From Methanocorpusculum parvum (GTDB lineage: Archaea; Halobacteriota; Methanomicrobia; Methanomicrobiales; Methanocorpusculaceae), in contig SUTD01000004.1 of the NCBI GenBank assembly GCA_015063085.1, forward strand, positions 24,516 to 88,515: DNA of 64,000 bases, written 5' to 3'. The translations under genes and the position numbers were made by a program. The notes below the pieces were generated by a model. The model did no database searches. It had not been told where the DNA came from and was given only the letters and a program-made list of their open reading frames with translations. Shown here in pieces: positions 61,627 to 64,000 of the stretch; the stretch's first letter is position 1, and each line of letters starts with the position of its first letter.

Positions 61627-62796
61627 ATGCCTTCGAAGTGTGCCGTCTGTAAGGGAAAAGGTATGTGCGGCCTTCCTGCATGTCCTATTACCCGCAGATT
61701 CCATGCACTTAAAGAGACAAAACCGGTATCAGAGTATATGGGTGCATCTCCTTCGGTATTTGTCGGAAGCTTCGGCTATCCGCGAGTTGTCGGCGGCCCC
61801 TTAATGATTAATGATTCCGACAACCCATTGGACTGGGTGCGGCAGAAGCTCTCGATTGATGACATTGTCTCCATTCGCTCGCGTACGATTCGCGGCGGAC
61901 AGGCTCTTGATGTCAAACTTCCGGATGTCGGAAAGGTTCAGGAGATTGCTCTATCTTCAAAACCCTTGGATGTCGAGGTAGCTTTTACCAAACCGATTCA
62001 GTTTGATGTCTCGTTTGACGGTGATGTAACTCCGACCGGACTTTCCGGCGAGATGAAGCGCCTTGATGTCATCGACAATGCAAAAGTTTCGAGGATTGTT
62101 GACTCATGTACTTCCGACACTGATTTGAAGGCGACAGAAGCCGCACGGATTATGTTCGAGAACGGGACGGATGTGTATAAAATAACCAATCTGCTCTCGG
62201 CAGGTCTTTTAGGGATTGAGAAGAACCGCAAAGTTGTTCCAACCCGCTGGGCGATTACGGCAACGGATGATATGCTCTGCTCTTCGTATAAGGCAGAGGT
62301 TTTACGGTATCCTGCTCTTCCCGAATTTGAAGTGTTCTGCGATACGCTTCATGGGAACTCATTGTGCTTTATTCTCATCCCTTCGAACGACTGGCGCTTC
62401 GAGATGATTGAGCGCTGGCAGAAGAAGTCCCTCTGGGCAGATGATGAGGAGACGATTATTGTCGACGGCGAGAAAGGAAAAACAAAACGCGAATATTCTC
62501 CAATCGGCGGCGCATATTATGCAGCCCGGCTTGCTGTCTTAGAGTATCTGCACTCAAGAAAATCCTGCGCACGGGTAATCTGTATTCGTGATATCTCAGG
62601 AGAATACTGGGCGCCTCTTGGAGTGTGGGTTATCCGCGAGGCATCGCATGCAGCACTTGCAAACGATCCGAAGCGTTTTGGAACACTTTCAGAGGCTGTA
62701 ACTGCCGCCTGTACTGCGCTTGATACGAGCTTCTGGGTGCCGCGAATGGGGTTGTTAAAGGATATCCGGCAGCAGAAGACGCTGTTTGATTTTTAA
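61627..62796 (+). CDS. nreA: NreA-like DNA repair protein with PCNA-binding tail
   Basis: A 389-residue protein of the archaeal Nre family. An N-terminal Cys cluster (C5, C8, C14, C19 in KCAVCKGKGMCGLPAC) is followed by the family core (FVGSFGYPRVVGGPL, RSRTIRGGQ and YSPIGGAYYAARLAVLEYL). The last residues QQKTLFDF form a PIP box for binding to PCNA. In Haloferax, loss of NreA gives sensitivity to mitomycin C and works through PCNA. It is divergent from porG. The 10-bp palindrome CCTCCGGAGG (61583-61592) lies upstream but is not the radA-type element. Confidence 0.92.
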   Translation: MPSKCAVCKGKGMCGLPACPITRRFHALKETKPVSEYMGASPSVFVGSFGYPRVVGGPLMINDSDNPLDWVRQKLSIDDIVSIRSRTIRGGQALDVKLPDVGKVQEIALSSKPLDVEVAFTKPIQFDVSFDGDVTPTGLSGEMKRLDVIDNAKVSRIVDSCTSDTDLKATEAARIMFENGTDVYKITNLLSAGLLGIEKNRKVVPTRWAITATDDMLCSSYKAEVLRYPALPEFEVFCDTLHGNSLCFILIPSNDWRFEMIERWQKKSLWADDEETIIVDGEKGKTKREYSPIGGAYYAARLAVLEYLHSRKSCARVICIRDISGEYWAPLGVWVIREASHAALANDPKRFGTLSEAVTAACTALDTSFWVPRMGLLKDIRQQKTLFDF

Positions 62797-62825
62797 CGAA
62801 AAAAAGAAGGATGGATTTTAGGAAA

Positions 62826-64000
62826 TCAGGCCTCGCCCATTTCCTGTTTCTGCAGAGTTACATAGTCGACTTTATTCATCTTCGTAAGTGGCAGGGCATC
62901 GATAACCTCAACCTTCGTTGGAACACTCCAGCGGTTCATCTTGTCCTGAGCGTAGGCGATTAATTCCGCACCGATAGTCTCAGCATTTGCGCCCTCTGCC
63001 GGAACAACGAACAGCTTGATTCTTCTGTCCTGTTTGTACGGGGTTGCTACCGCACAGCACTGAGCAACTAACGGGTGGTCTGCGAAAACATCCTCGATTA
63101 AAGACGGGTAGACATTGTAACCGTTCACCTTAATCATTCTCTTGTGTCTCGAGCGGAAACAGATAAGACCGTCAACCTTCTGCACAACATCGCCTGTGTG
63201 AAGCCAAACGCGTCCGTCCTCATGCTTCATCAGAACCTCCTTTGTGGCCTCCTCGTTCTTGTAGTATCCGGTCATCATACCTGGGCCTAAGTAACAAAGC
63301 TCTCCTTCATCACCTTCTGCGACAGGAGTCGTCGTTCCAGGCTCAGTGATACAAATCTCAACACCTCCAAGCGGAACACCGATACATCCGTTTGGAAGGA
63401 AACCGTACTCATTCGGAGTTAAGATACATGCACCGCATGACTCGGTAAGACCGTATCCGGCACGGAACTTCACCTTTGCGTTGTTCTTCTTTAAGAGCTT
63501 GTTGTACTTATCGGTTAAATCATTGGAGACACGGTCTCCGCCTGAGACAACCAGCTTCACATCGGATAAATCATAGTCCTGAAGCATCGGGTAGAGACGC
63601 TCGAACATAGCCGGCACACCCGGAATGAAGATGACGTGCTCTTTTTTGATCTGCTTAAAGCATCCCTTGGTCTCGAATCTCGGGACAAGAACGACCTTCA
63701 TACCAGAAATCATCGGAGCGTGGATACAGACAGCAAGACCGAATGCGTGGAAGATTGGAAGCAGTGCTAAGAATCCGTCCTCGACATCAGTGTTTCCTTC
63801 ACCGACCTCAACTAACATCTGCATGGAGATGGAGTTTAATGCATAGTTGGAGATCATAACTCCTTTGGAGTCCCCGGTGGTTCCTCCGGTGTACATCAGA
63901 ACTGCAGTATCTTCTGCCTTTCCCTCCTCAGGCGGAAGAACAAATCCGCCTTTGAGCAGTTTTGCTCCCTCTTTTAAGAATGCAGTCCATGGAGTAATCT
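62826..64000 (-). CDS. AMP-binding acyl-CoA ligase, C-terminal part, cut by the window edge
   Basis: The frame is open from its stop at 62826 to the right edge, about 391 codons, without a start. The AMP-binding motif MYTGGTTGDSKGV, the GYGLTESCGA adenylate motif, LHTGDV and RHKRMIKVNGYNVYP are present, with the catalytic lysine in KMNKVDY near the end. It belongs to the long-chain acyl-CoA synthetase / acyl-AMP ligase class. The substrate cannot be read. It converges on nreA with 29 bp between stops. Confidence 0.88.
   Translation of the reverse strand, partial: ITPWTAFLKEGAKLLKGGFVLPPEEGKAEDTAVLMYTGGTTGDSKGVMISNYALNSISMQMLVEVGEGNTDVEDGFLALLPIFHAFGLAVCIHAPMISGMKVVLVPRFETKGCFKQIKKEHVIFIPGVPAMFERLYPMLQDYDLSDVKLVVSGGDRVSNDLTDKYNKLLKKNNAKVKFRAGYGLTESCGACILTPNEYGFLPNGCIGVPLGGVEICITEPGTTTPVAEGDEGELCYLGPGMMTGYYKNEEATKEVLMKHEDGRVWLHTGDVVQKVDGLICFRSRHKRMIKVNGYNVYPSLIEDVFADHPLVAQCCAVATPYKQDRRIKLFVVPAEGANAETIGAELIAYAQDKMNRWSVPTKVEVIDALPLTKMNKVDYVTLQKQEMGEA

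Noticed and set aside
1..64000. CRISPR arrays, transposase or integrase genes, phage genes
   Set aside because: No regularly spaced direct repeats, cas genes or recognisable recombinase genes were seen. The island at 28.8-31.9 kb is the only candidate mobile structure.

Overview
The window is archaeal chromosome, most likely from a hydrogenotrophic methanogen of the Methanomicrobiales (a Methanocorpusculum-like genus is my guess, not shown). The archaeal signs are TBP, transcription factor TFS, aIF2-gamma, the RpoE1 and Spt4 pair, Sec61-beta, ribosomal proteins S24e, S27ae and L40e, a fused Kae1-Bud32, RadA, NreA, archaeosortase A, AglB and an archaeal 7S SRP RNA. The methanogen signs are a methanogenesis marker 12-like protein, a probable methanofuran kinase (MfnE-like), a DUF2098 protein, hydrogenase maturation genes hypC-hypA-hypE and a four-subunit pyruvate:ferredoxin oxidoreductase. 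Genes are tightly packed and many overlap by 1-8 bases. TATA boxes of the TTTATATA type lie about 25 bp before expected starts, as at tbp.

Layout. 1-8.2 kb: housekeeping genes (nnr end, HIT protein, artA, tfs, tbp, an RNase H-TrmO fusion, methionine aminopeptidase and an Xaa-Pro peptidase). 8.2-8.9 kb: tRNA-Asn, a tRNA with anticodon CAT and the SRP RNA. 8.9-16.8 kb: malate dehydrogenase, flavodoxin-like protein, secreted phospholipase-D-like protein, MfnE-like kinase, EF-1beta, hypCAE and dihydroorotase. 16.8-28.3 kb: phosphoglycolate phosphatase, radA, a surface protein with an ABC exporter, thioredoxin, CBS and Usp proteins, an amidohydrolase, Sec61-beta and metG. 28.3-32 kb: a gene-poor accessory island with two inverted GxxExxY nuclease-like genes around a lipoprotein gene. 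32-35.4 kb: a helicase and exonuclease pair resembling bacterial MrfA and MrfB. 35.4-48.8 kb: sufCB, the UDP-GlcNAc pathway (glmM, two GlmU-like proteins, glmS), a glycosyltransferase, AglB and an acyltransferase. 48.8-54.9 kb: a translation and transcription cluster. 54.9-64 kb: marker 12, DnaJ-like, porGDAB, nreA and the end of an acyl-CoA ligase gene.

The most interesting signal is a 37-bp sequence, identical at three places within 25 kb (10553-10589, 17634-17670, 35245-35281). Each copy contains a 10-bp palindrome abutting a TATA box, with a second palindromic half-element (core GCACTTTCGCGAA) further upstream. One copy drives radA and one drives the MrfAB-like operon. The third points into a 130-bp gap without a protein gene, where the predicted transcript folds into a compact RNA of about 100 nt followed by a T run. 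I read this as a candidate DNA-damage regulon with a previously unrecognised small RNA. A second notable structure is the symmetric GxxExxY island: two inverted 69-bp blocks match at 68 of 69 positions although the genes beside them have diverged strongly.
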